Origin: Ophiodon elongatus
Lineage: Eukaryota; Chordata; Actinopteri; Perciformes; Hexagrammidae
Length of the DNA stretch: 64,000 nucleotides
Assembly (NCBI GenBank): GCA_016806645.1
Contig: JACSYO010000535.1
Coordinates: 1,252,001 to 1,316,000, forward strand
Direction of reading: 5' to 3'
Below the pieces are notes generated by a model. It was not told where the DNA came from. It ran no database searches and saw only the letters and a program-made list of their open reading frames with translations. Positions 23,201 through 39,378 of the stretch are shown here, in pieces. Every line of letters starts with the position of its first letter. The first letter of the stretch is position 1. Made by a program: the position numbers and the translations under genes.

Positions 23201-25588
23201 TATATGGAGAAGAGGAATTTGGAGAAGAGGAATTTGATACTATGGTTAATGTTTTGGTCGTTTTGCAATGGTAGTTTACTCAAATATGTCTTCATTATGC
23301 TGGACAGAGAATGGCAAAGTTTTTTCTGCCTATCTTTTGTTGGAGAAGGGTAATTTACCTGTATATCTTGTTTTGCAAGAGATAATAATCATGTGCACTT
23401 TAATTGAACACAGCAGGCAATAAAAAATATAAGCAGGACAGTAAATAACAAGTAACCTTGTGACAATGCAATGCCAAAGTATACATCTACAAATAAAAGG
23501 TTGGGTTTTCAGTATAAGGCTCGAGAAGGATTTTTAAGGACGCTGAATAAAATCACAAGTCTGTGTCTACCTCCTATCATTTAGTCGTGTTCTTTCTCTT
23601 CTGGTGCTGCAACGTCTAGTCTGCTGTCATAGTTCACAGACATGACTGATCCTGAAAGACCATTGGAAAAGAAAACTATGCATACCATCTGTTTTTGCAG
23701 ATTCATGAAAGCTATCGTCTCCCTAAATTTATTTTTCATGAGCTTTACAGACTTCCTTACAACAGAAGGAAATTTGTAAATCTGGATTAGTCTTTGTAAT
23801 TTTGGTAATATAATTCTAACCAAAGACAATTAGATGGTATAAAGTATGTCTTCACTCTCAGGTATCTGCATGCTGCTGTTTAAGCATGTTTCAACAGGCT
23901 TGTTGTGGAAAAGCACAGCCTGCATCTTAAACAATCCACACACATAGTATGAAAAGGCTCAGCCACTGGTCCATGTGATGCGTCCCCAAAGCAAGTTCAT
24001 ACTGCAAAGATACAAGATTAATGTGAACATTTTGCACCACATTATATGCCTTTTAAAAAAGTATAAATATGACACCCCTGCATATTACAACTCAATGTTC
24101 CAACAAAGGTATTTCATGGCAATGTGGAATGCATAACACCTGCAGCGGATCCACGCCCTTTTTTTTCAGCAGGCTTAGACCTGTTGTAACTCTAGATGGA
24201 GGTTTTGACTGTGAGAACGGTTCACTCAACCATTCAAAATTGGAATTAAATATGTTCATGTGCAGCCAAGGCAAACCGGCTATGCATGCTCACAAACAAG
24301 GGGCATAGTTTTATTATTCAAAAATAAAACTTGGACATTGCAACAGACTTTTTATTTAAGACCCTTTTCTACTCAGCCAAACATGGTCAACTAACAGGAG
24401 TTTGAGTTTCCATTTCTATAAATTTGTTACGGTTAGACAATAAACTGACTTTTGCTCATAACTGTGAAACACGCAAAAATTGTATACTGAAACCTATTGC
24501 CTACTGTATTTTGTTGTCTTTTATTTCCATCGTTCCATTATTGTGCACACTGGAACACAATATTGTTCCCCTGCGTACTGCATATGAAGACAATGACAAT
24601 TTTACTTTTAACCTTGTGGCTTCTAATATTTAAAATATGCATGTTAATTAAATGTCATGCTCTACTTTACATATCATTTATTTAAATGATTTCTCTTCAG
24701 TTTTATGTTGGCATGCTGTGATGTCATACCCTGCTCCTTAAGTCATGTTTTTCTTTGTTTCATGTCATTCGTTCAACGGGTCCCATTTTATTTTGAAATA
24801 CTCCCCTCTTCTCTCATGTCAGACACTTACTGCCCTTGTGTGTGTTTTAATTCCTTTGTGATTGAATAGAGCTGCACAAACAACTAGTAGCTTAAATGTC
24901 AGACCAGTGCACCCAAACTGCCCTAACTCCTTTCTGACCACTAAAGGGAGAATTTGCAGATTTTCCACAAGCTTTGTATAATGACAACGTGAGTAGCATA
25001 TACAAATTAATAATGTTTAACTTCCCTCCATGTTACCAGCACCCAGAGCTCCAAGCTCATTTTCCAGCAGTAGTCCACCAGTTGACGCAACTTTCTCCGG
25101 CTCTAGGGCTGTTGTTCAAACTATAAATTATACTTCTGTATTTTTTTGTGTGCCTGCATAGAGAGAGGGGCATAGTGAAGCCTAATGCTGGAATCTGACA
25201 TTTGGGGCTGGCCTACTTGGAGACAGATGAGGAAGGAGGAATTACAGCGTATGAAAGAGGAAGAGGCCTAGTCTAGCTGTGGCCTTCGACTGCATAGACA
25301 GCCCAGTTCTAAGGAAGTACCATATTCCAGCAGTGAAATACTTCTTTAAGCAGCAATGTTACACCTGGCTTGAGGTCTGGGATACATATTGCAATAACTT
25401 AATTACAATTTTTATTTCTGTTTGCAAGTCATATTTGACAATTATTTAGACCATGTCCAGCACTTGCATCAGAAATAATTTTGTCATGAGAAAATCAGTT
25501 GAAATACTCTTTAAAAAAAAATTAAAAAAAAAAAAAAAGACAGTTTGAAATACACAAATGTTACGCAGACATTTTTGATACATCCATT
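23201..25588. other. AT-rich intergenic region
   Basis: No coding exon or domain was recognised on either strand between the LINE fragment and the thymosin 3' end. A small 15-16 bp direct repeat (GGAGAAGAGGAATTT twice) lies at about 23209-23240. Confidence 0.5.
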
Positions 25589-25594
25589 TTTATT
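25589..25594 (-). terminator. Candidate polyadenylation signal of the thymosin gene
   Basis: Minus-strand AATAAA about 360 bp downstream of the thymosin stop codon. This gives a compact 3' UTR, as is typical for beta-thymosin transcripts. Confidence 0.5.
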
Positions 25595-25956
25595 AAGAAA
25601 AAAAATCTTGTGTTATTTTTCATTCCATTTTCTGAATGTTAACATTTACAAGCAAACTCGTGGTATTGTTAACAATGCAATATCTTCTATGGCTTCCCAT
25701 TAATTCATCTTTTTTTCCTCCCATTTAAACAAATAATATTGCTCCATTCAGCCCTTTCTAAACCGCATGGAAAAAGCATCTACAGAGAATTACAAACAGA
25801 GCTTACCCCCATAGCATCAGCCCAAACACCATTTCTAATCAAACATGGCGGCACAGAAAACAGGCAGTGGTGGAGATGCTGGACAAGATTACTAAAAGGA
25901 GGAAGAGCAGGTAACAGGGCAGGACAGAGAGCGGAATCATGGCAGGTGTGTTTCAG

Positions 25957-31503
<5,547 letters not shown>

Positions 31504-32040
31504 TTTGGAAGAGTTCTACTGGAGAAAAGTGTGTGAGAAAGCAAGAAAAACAGGATCCATTATCATTTCAATCACTGAAGACGTTGCCAGCGGTGGTCTA
31601 CAGTCCCGCACAGGCACGCAAATTAAAACGTCTGTTTTACGTCTGTTAAAAAAGAAAAAGAAAAAAATAAAAATAAAAAAAAATAAAAAAAGACGCTCCT
31701 CGGCTGAACCCTGGGATTATGTAAACCAGTCACCAGAAATAACATATGCCTACTACATAACCCCCCTTGCTCGCGATTAACAAACGCATACAACGAAACA
31801 GCTCGCGGGCAGAAGAGTGCGGCGTCCAGAAAGCCTGTCCGACCACACCCCGCAGAACAACGTCACCGAAAAGTAACTGTTGACCAAAGTTTTGGGCCTG
31901 TAGCAGAAATGTTGACACCTACTTAAAAAAAAAGCAAAAAAAACATCTCCTTGACATTAATCATGTTTGCCTCACATGACGATGGGTTTTTTTTGTTTTT
32001 TTTTTAAGTGTACGAGCTGATTAAAGCTGAATAACTTTAC

Positions 32041-32210
32041 CTGGTGCAGAAGTGCGCAGCGTCCTTTGAAGGCAAAAAATGCGTCTGTGTAATGTGTCCA
32101 AAGCCACCGCTTTAAGTAGAGACAACACGCCCTTCTGCACGCCAACATGGACACCGATGCTCTCGCTCCTATTGGCTCCCAAAGCTCAGTGGAAGAATTT
32201 TGATTGGACA
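32041..32210 (-). promoter_or_regulatory. Thymosin gene promoter and 5' noncoding exon
   Basis: On the minus strand, CACCAG followed by GTAAAG at 32041/32040 is a good donor for a noncoding first exon, and a CTCCAG acceptor precedes the ATG exon near 31520. Upstream are a TATA-like TACTTAAA (32117-32110) and two CCAAT boxes on the minus strand (32175-32171 and 32207-32203). This order puts the start site near 32085. Noncoding first exons are normal for beta-thymosins. Confidence 0.6.
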
Positions 32211-32329
32211 ATCTTGGTGTCTGGGCATGGACGACAGCTGCCCGTTCTTGTCGAGGAATGTTGCAATCGTTGGGATCGCTTGTCCCTCCCCTTACCTGCG
32301 TAGAGCCACGCACTAATGCTGAACTTCCA

Positions 32330-34212
32330 TTATAGTGGATCTGGCTGGTTTTTTATTTTACACGCACACACGCCATCTAGAGGACGGCTTGTGACACGAC
32401 ATGGGTTTGACAAAAATCAATTACAATTTTACGTGAAGTACGCCACGGAAACGTTTTAAATGCATCATGGACACGATTCATTTATTCATGCGCTTTGAGG
32501 GAGAAAAGTCTGCATTCTGCAATAATCTTTATTATGATCTTATTATCCGTCTAGGTGTAAGTCTCTTTAAAGTGAAATAAGGAATACTGAGAAAACAGAA
32601 CTTGTCTTTGTTGGTTTTATTATTTGCTGCAGCAAAAATGTCCAATGGTCGCACAGAGTGCAGGCAGTCTGCATGGACAAGAACATTTAAAGGAGCAAAG
32701 GTGGGGGCTCTTAAATCCTGAAAACACAACAATTGCTAATACAATAACTTCAAAGTAGACATGGGGGAAGAAGTGTGAGACGCAAAGGCGAAGTCAAACC
32801 ACAGTGAGATGTCAAAGCGAGAGGCCGCTCTGGTGCACTTCCTAAATAATTGCGGAATCAGACATGGAGGCCAGAAGGAAGGGGTGAGTCCCGAGAGCGC
32901 GCTCTGGTACAAGTTCTTGTGTTTGGGGCAGGAACCTGGGCTGCGGTAGAATAGTCAAAAGATTACCTCCTAACTTCTATTCCTAACCACTTTTCCTTGA
33001 CCTCTGTGGAAAACGTCACGGGGTCAAGGAAAGATGGTTAGGAGAATCCATGAGGAGTTAGGAAAAGACAACCGCGGTGTTTAGGGAAGCCAACTCCACC
33101 TTCACTAAACTACGTAGTTATGATGCGACGGCATGAGGATGTTAGTGACGTCAGTCTGCAGCGGTGAAACTACAATGCTCCAAAGATGGACTACAAAGAA
33201 GCGCACCAGATACTTCGTCCGTGTTTTCTTACAGTGTTGCGTCATGCAGACGACATGAACAACCCGGTTCAAGGTATTACTTTATTAACAAGGTTGGAAT
33301 AGAAATGAAAGAAGGAATAGAAAAGTAAAACAAAGGGATTGTCACAGAGAGTACAAAGCTTCTATATGTCTCATTGTTCAGTTTCAAACATGCTGAAATC
33401 AAAACACGTTATCCCACTGACAATGTCTCATATCCCTCTTTGTTGTTATGGTTTATATGCAGATTATAATCTGATCACAAGAATATGCATACAATAGTTT
33501 ATGAAACACCACACAACTCAGTGTGACCTAGAAGTGTTGACTTGATAGTGTTTTAAAATTGTAATGTGACAAAATAGTTGATTCAAAAGATGATAATCAA
33601 AAACACGGCTCAGACTGAAGAGTTAGTCCAGTTTAACCCTTTTATCAAAACTTCTGTAACTGTAGTAAAATCAAAGAATGAGGGCTGAGGCTGCAGTACA
33701 ATACCAGAGAGAGCTGATCAAATACGTCAAGTTTGATTAGTTTACAGCACTTTGATCAGTTTACAGCACTGCAACGTTCGTAGTTTGCCAGCAGGTTTAA
33801 CAGATTATTGAAAGTTTGCAAAATCTAAGCATTTCCAAGTTATTTATATGATCTGTGTCTTCATGATCGTCTGTTCCCGTGAACGGCCGAATGGTGCATC
33901 ACTTTAAATGTTGCCGCCGCAAGGAATTGTGGGGCGGAATTATCTCCTTTCCTTTCGTTGTGGAAGGTCCAGTGTTTCCTATGCTTAAGGAGCTAATAAA
34001 GGAAGCATTGAAGCACCTTTCCTCAGCATTTAGAGAATTCGAACAGCTCTTATCACGGCAGCCACTTCGATACTTCCGGGTCATTTCACTCAGTTAGGAA
34101 CCTTCCTAAGCAAAAAGGACTATTCGTCTATTAGTCTCATATCATATGCAACAATAGCGAGGTGATATGCAACTTGACCCCAACAGGTGTAAAAACAGAT
34201 TTCTGAGAAGCA
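32330..34212. other. Intergenic region with palindromic element
   Basis: No gene was recognised between the thymosin promoter and the slc25a53 3' end. It contains the inverted repeat at 32968-33062. A second segment at about 33880-34110 has the look of a dispersed fish repeat (GGAAAGGAGATAATTCC on the minus strand), which I cannot name. Confidence 0.5.
32968..33062. repeat. Imperfect inverted repeat, about 40-bp arms
   Basis: The left arm (TCCTAACTTCTATTCCTAAC and on through TTTTCCTTGACC) pairs with the right arm (GGTCAAGGAAAGATGGTTAG and on through GAGGAGTTAGG) across a loop of about 18 bases. It could be a small foldback transposon or part of a larger palindromic MITE. No target duplication was identified. 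Confidence 0.7.
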
Positions 34213-34216
34213 CAAT
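34208..34216 (-). terminator. slc25a53: Alternative slc25a53 polyadenylation signal
   Basis: Minus-strand AATAAA about 0.7 kb past the slc25a53 stop codon. It would give a more normal 3' UTR than the hexamer overlapping the stop. Confidence 0.3.
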
Positions 34217-34904
34217 AGAATTTATTTTCCCCAACACATTTCACAGGTATACTTAGAGGTTACAGGCAGGTGGTTGACATTTTTGGCTACATTGTGAAAA
34301 CACTTATTCATTCCATCCAATGGCCATATTGTTGCTTATCTGGTAACTAACCATCTTTTAAAAAATCCACCACCCAATTTTGAATGCAGGGTTTCTCCTA
34401 TAAATTATAGTCTCCAAACCGAGATCATCATTTAGCGTTTAGAGAACTCTATCCTGTTGGACTAGCTGATGACCTTTGTTGGAGGTCATTTATTCCCCAT
34501 TTCTTTCCTGCAATTTCTTCTTTCTACATAAATATAACTCAAATATAAGCAAATAGCAAATAAGCAAAGTACCGCCAAAGCCACAGAGGACATTGCTCAA
34601 TTGTTGCTAATCTGAGTATGATGAGTAAAATGAGTTAAACTGCTAAAATTCCCCCATTAAACAGTAAAAATACAAGGCACCTGATTCACCAGCACCATAT
34701 TTATATTATTAATATATTTAATTTGTTCTTCGTGATATATACTTGGCCACCACCTCAGAAAACACCAGTCAAGTCTTGGCAGTGGTGACTCGAACATGCT
34801 TATGCATTCTGATACATTGGCTGTATTGGTTGATATGATCCAGGTGATGGATCTTTTTTTTCTTTTCTTCTAGATTATAAACAATACAAAAAGAAAAACT
34901 ATTG

Positions 34905-34910
34905 TTTATT
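34905..34910 (-). terminator. slc25a53: AATAAA overlapping the slc25a53 stop codon
   Basis: The TAA stop (34908-34906) lies inside an AATAAA hexamer. If used, cleavage would leave a 3' UTR of only about 15-30 nt. Use is unproven and a distal site exists near 34213. Confidence 0.35.
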
Positions 34911-35784
34911 GGCGTTTCTGCTGCCTGTCGTAGATAGCAGTGGCGATTCCCCATGTGATGCATGATCTCAAAATAACCAGTGAACCTCCTCTGTACAGCA
35001 GAGCAACACTCCGCTGCCGAGATTCCCACAGCATCCTCCAACAAGCCATGACCCCTTTCACCTCCCCTCCCACCTGTGCCTGCATGTTTGCCACGAGCAC
35101 GGACAGTGGGTAAAGGGTCAAGCTGGTGGCCATGGAGGTCAGCGTCCCCGAGATGAAGGAGGAAACCACTGGAGAAATCCCCCGTGCCTCCACAACAGCA
35201 CACACCGGCCCCTTCAGGCCAAAGTAGAGGGAGCTGCCAAGAGTGTTGCGGGCTGTGATGGGCAGAAAGGCTCTGTAGTACCCGAAGGCCGGCCTCTGTG
35301 CCTTCAGCCTGACAAGAACACTCTTCAGCGTCGGTAGACGGCGGTCGTTTTGGCCGTTTTGCAACACATTCTGGACGCGCTCAAAGGGGGTGAAAACCAC
35401 AGCTTCTACCAAACCTGCACCAAAACCGGCCAGAGCAGAAAGGGCAGAGGAGAAGATGACTTGTTGGGATGACAGGGAGAGCTGGTGGAGGAGGGTGTCC
35501 TGGAGGCCAAAGAGCAGCGTGCCATTCAGGGTCTTCATCAGTAATGGTGGGGCCACGCCCCTGTAGAGCTTTAGAGGTCCCTCTCTGAGGAGCTGTCCCA
35601 CTGCCCGGTGAACTGATGTGTTGTGGATTTGTTGACGGAAAATAGTTTTGTAGACAGGGAAGACAATGAGGGTGGGGAGGGTGGCTAGCAAGCTGGAGGT
35701 CCCTCCGTGCAAGTAGCTGTGGAAACGAACCATTTGATCCCCGAGGCCCCCTTCATCTTGTTCATGGTCAGGGCTTCTTGCCAT
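34906..35784 (-). CDS. slc25a53: Solute carrier family 25 member 53-like mitochondrial carrier
   Basis: A mitochondrial inner-membrane carrier of the SLC25A51/52/53 branch. SLC25A51 and SLC25A52 transport NAD+; the substrate of SLC25A53 is not established as far as I know. The single coding exon encodes 292 aa, the usual carrier length, in three tandem two-helix repeats. Signature sites are degenerate as in this branch: FPVYKTIFRQQ (P43) in repeat 1, TPFERVQ (P133) in repeat 2, which is close to the consensus PxExxQ, and YPLSVLV (P226) in repeat 3. LYRGVAPPL and YYRAFLP mark the matrix loops. A CTCAAG acceptor directly precedes GATGGCAAG, so the ATG is the first codon in the exon and a noncoding exon lies upstream. 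The thymosin and prps1 neighbours support SLC25A53 over SLC25A51. Confidence 0.85.
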   Translation of the reverse strand: MARSPDHEQDEGGLGDQMVRFHSYLHGGTSSLLATLPTLIVFPVYKTIFRQQIHNTSVHRAVGQLLREGPLKLYRGVAPPLLMKTLNGTLLFGLQDTLLHQLSLSSQQVIFSSALSALAGFGAGLVEAVVFTPFERVQNVLQNGQNDRRLPTLKSVLVRLKAQRPAFGYYRAFLPITARNTLGSSLYFGLKGPVCAVVEARGISPVVSSFISGTLTSMATSLTLYPLSVLVANMQAQVGGEVKGVMACWRMLWESRQRSVALLYRGGSLVILRSCITWGIATAIYDRQQKRQ

Positions 35785-36002
35785 CCTTGAGAAAAAATGT
35801 AATTACAAATCATTTCAGTGTCACCCTAACAAAAGGACAGTCAAACCGATATTGCCTACAGGCAAAGAAAAAATAAAACCGAAACTTAAGGGTAGAAAAC
35901 CACAGCCAAAGAAATTACACTTAAATCATATATTAATATATAGGCTTAACATATGAACGTTATAGTTTTAGATCAGAAAAATCTGAGATGGATTTTACTT
36001 AC

Positions 36003-36150
36003 TCAGCTATCAGTAGAGAGTAAAAAAAACAAAAAAAAAAAACACTAATTATATAGAGCCTAGTCCTCCGTCTACTGCTGGAAGATGAAGGCAGCACGAG
36101 CGTCTTTTTGTTTTCCTTACGCTGCACGTGTATAATTAATTCCGGGTTAT
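36003..36150 (-). other. slc25a53: Probable slc25a53 5' noncoding exon
   Basis: On the minus strand, AGCTGA followed by GTAAGTAAAA is a strong donor after 36003, pairing with the acceptor at 35785. The upstream limit of the exon is not defined by the sequence. Confidence 0.45.
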
Positions 36151-36334
36151 TCAACTCGTTACTCCGGCAACACGTTGTCTCCTCGTTTCTCCCCGAATAC
36201 GGAAACATGAACCAGACTTCATCCAAAAACGTGACAGCGTTTCTGTATCCAGAGGACCGGGCGCACTTAGCATCTAGCTGCCGGTGTCTGTGGTTGGCCC
36301 GCCTCTTCTAGAAGAACCATTTGTCAGGATGGGC

Positions 36335-36360
36335 TACGTCACGTGGTTGGCGATTGGTTA
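36335..36360 (-). promoter_or_regulatory. slc25a53: CCAAT box and CACGTG E-box, slc25a53 promoter
   Basis: A minus-strand CCAAT (36357-36353) is followed 8 bp later by the palindromic CACGTG (36340-36345), a USF/TFE-type site. They lie about 200-300 bp upstream of the donor of the presumed first exon. Confidence 0.45.
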
Positions 36361-36883
36361 TTTGGCCTATCAAAGTGTTTTCTTTCTTCGGAGCAAGGGT
36401 GTGTTTCAAGTGAAAAATCACAACAATAGGCCTACTACTGCAATCATTGTTTTATTTAGTTAACCCGTTGACAAACAGACAATATAGTGGGATGTTAACA
36501 GTTCAATGATGGTCTAAATGCCGTTTCAAAGCATTCTTCACCATTCTCCACACCAGTAAGTGCTGGCTGGGGAAAAATGAACGTCGAAGATGAGTATAAC
36601 AGACCAAGGGTCAAAATTCCAGAAAAAAAACAAAATTTGGCCTATGGACGTCAAGTAGTTGATGACATCTACCCAGGGACTGCAGATGGAAATACATTTC
36701 TAGCCACTACAAAAATGTATTGTACATTGTTCTAACAAAAAAAAGCTATCTATAGTCCTGGTTGTACTTAACTTTTTCATATTGAGCTTAAATGCATAAT
36801 AAATGGTTATATGCTTACATGTAACATGCACTAATCCAGAAACAAAACAAGTGCCAGTTTTAAGATTTTAGGCATATTTAATT
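36361..36883. other. Intergenic spacer
   Basis: No gene or recognisable repeat is seen between the slc25a53 promoter and the candidate prps1 3' end. Confidence 0.45.
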
Positions 36884-36889
36884 TTTATT
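36884..36889 (-). terminator. prps1: Candidate distal prps1 polyadenylation signal
   Basis: Minus-strand AATAAA about 2.5 kb past the prps1 stop. I found no AATAAA between the stop and the transposon that starts 363 bp downstream, so the transcript may extend through the element to this site or use one inside it (near 38227). Confidence 0.3.
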
Positions 36890-37555
36890 AAGAACGCATT
36901 GTCAGATAACAGGTGCATTCACCCTACTGAAGTAAACACAAAGGATTGGAAATGCACATTAATGACAAATCCTTCCTCCAGACATACAAAAATACCAAAA
37001 TGAAAAAGAAAAAATAAGCAGGTGAACCTTTCTTAAGGAAGCTCCAGCCTGCAGAGACCCCAAACTAAAAACCCCACCCCCGACAGCTTCTCTTTAAATA
37101 GCCCATCAAGTAGAACCTCCCAGGGTAAACCCTGGCCACTGGGCAAACCCCACTCAATGGAGGGCACCTCAAGAGTTGAAATAAACATCCCAGAATATAT
37201 TTTACTGCCCAACAAGACACAAGAAAGTTCTTCATCCAGTGAGAAAATAAATGCAGCTAAATGGGAGGGGGGGGGAGAAGACTGGAGGGAAAAAGTAATT
37301 CCATTTCAGACTGATGAGGCACTCTTGGGTTGAGTGGAGCTTCAGTGGCACTGTAAACTAGTTCAATACACATTCACGTCATCAATTATAGTCTTTCAAA
37401 CCGCAGAGAACACAAGAGCAACATGAAAAACTACACTCTTTCATTGTAACAAAAAGCAATGTAACAGTTTTATATGGCAGATGCATCTCCTGACCACTGG
37501 AACCTGCCAGGGATATTTATATAAGCTCTTTGACCATATATTGAAATGAAACCTG

Positions 37556-37809
37556 AGGGCTGTACTACGAAGCGAAATTAGTGGGTTAGCAAGGGGTTGA
37601 GCCTAAAGCCAGAAATTGTCGCGTTACAAAGACGGCTCTCTTTTAACCTGGCTAGATCGCCATGGTAAATTAATAGACCCAACCTGGTCCGGACCAGTGT
37701 CGGCTTGAAATCGGCTATAAATGACCTTTCACGAATCAACTTCTTTGGGAATAGCAACACTGTCGTGACTAGTCAATCAATGAGATACAGATTCTCATCT
37801 GAAGGTATA

Positions 37810-37851
<42 letters not shown>

Positions 37852-37936
37852 TATATATATATATATATAGTATATATATATATAGAATATATATATATAT
37901 ATATATATAGCATATATATATATATATATATATAGC

Positions 37937-37969
<33 letters not shown>

Positions 37970-37988
37970 GCATATATATATATATATA

Positions 37989-38077
<89 letters not shown>

Positions 38078-39015
38078 AACTTGTTGAGCCATAACGTTAT
38101 GTTATTGATGAAACTGAACACAGCCATGCTATAACAGTAGCACAAACCGTGTGCACCGCGTTGCCACAGGAACCTATATGCATTCAGTTGGTGATGCAGA
38201 AAATCCAAGTAAGAATACAGTTTTGTTTTATTGTATTCACAAGGTTGTTGTGGCTCTCACTGGACTACTGATGGGTTTGTAGTGTTCTCTGGCCTTTTGC
38301 CCACATTGGCTCGAAGAAACGCCAAAGCAGTTCACTATATTATTTACTTGCATATAAAATGCAGTACAAATTTCTTCAAACTATTACATTACCGCTTTGG
38401 ATGTTTTCATGCTCGGTCCTGATTTGCGGAATTCCGTTTCACACTGCTGGTATTGCAGCTAATATAACAGATTAGGAAAGAGTAATCGATTGAATATTAG
38501 CGGCGTTAAATGCCAATCAATAAAATGTATTTCAATTTGTTCTGGCCAAAACCTAAAGTGATCTGCACCGATCCTTCATTATGGTATGGTGTGAGATCTA
38601 AATGCAATTCTTGAGTCTAATGTCTACATTTTCTGTAAAGTTTATGAGCTCTAGAATGCGCAGCGGTCATGTTAAAAATAAAAAAAAAAAGGTAGGCATC
38701 GAGAGGGAACAAATAGAGTAACTCATTTACAGTTAGGAATTTTATGCCAGCCTTCCTCTCTTGCAGAAACAGTGTTGCTTTTTGCTGTAATCTTTTTTCC
38801 CCCCCATATTTATAGGTGGCATGCGATGAGTCCATTTTGTGCAGTAAAGGAGTATAATTGTTTTCATAGGAACGCGCACAGGAGTGTGAGAAAAAAAAGC
38901 CTGGGTCAACAAAGCAAGTTGATGGCGCATTTCCCGTTATCTCTGATCAGGTATTGTCGAGTCAGCTAAAGTAAAGGACCCTGGCTCTGTTGAACTTTCT
39001 TCGTAGTACAGCCCT
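37556..39015. mobile_element. Nonautonomous DNA transposon with perfect 17-bp TIRs
   Basis: AGGGCTGTACTACGAAG at 37556-37572 is the exact reverse complement of CTTCGTAGTACAGCCCT at 38999-39015. Both ends are flanked by CTG (37553-37555 and 39016-39018), a 3-bp target duplication. A 3-bp duplication and this TIR style fit the PIF/Harbinger group. The 1460-bp interior shows no transposase and holds a TA microsatellite of about 265 bp. It lies 363 bp downstream of the prps1 stop, probably inside the 3' UTR. Confidence 0.85.
37810..38074. repeat. TA microsatellite with GC interruptions
   Basis: About 265 bp of TA dinucleotides broken by occasional TAGCATA/TATGCTA steps, within the transposon. 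Open frames reading repeated YIYI here are artefacts. Confidence 0.97.
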
Positions 39016-39378
39016 CTGGAGAGGTGAAATGGTCAGGAGAAACTCTGCCTAAATGTTATGAAAGGGGGGGGGGGGACAAAGTTCACAGTGGATAATCACC
39101 TATTTATCCAAGTACAATAAATATGCTAGCCTAAATTGGTAGGTTGCAATTGCTTTGGTGCCCTGACATGAAGGGACACTGCTCAAGGGAGAAAGGGACT
39201 TAAGTGAGGGGGTCAGCGTTAGTACTAACAGACATGACAGTTCATCCTTTTTTTTTTCTTCTTTTTTTTTCTCCAGTTAGTTAGCAGACCATCTTTGCTA
39301 ATGGATGTGTTTGGGTTGGAGAATTCCCTCTTCTCTTATTTGGTGTAACAGCGCAAAGTAGATGGGAGACATCTTTTG

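Noticed and set aside
37705..38208. Several YIYI-repeat open frames
   Set aside because: Translation of the TA microsatellite only.
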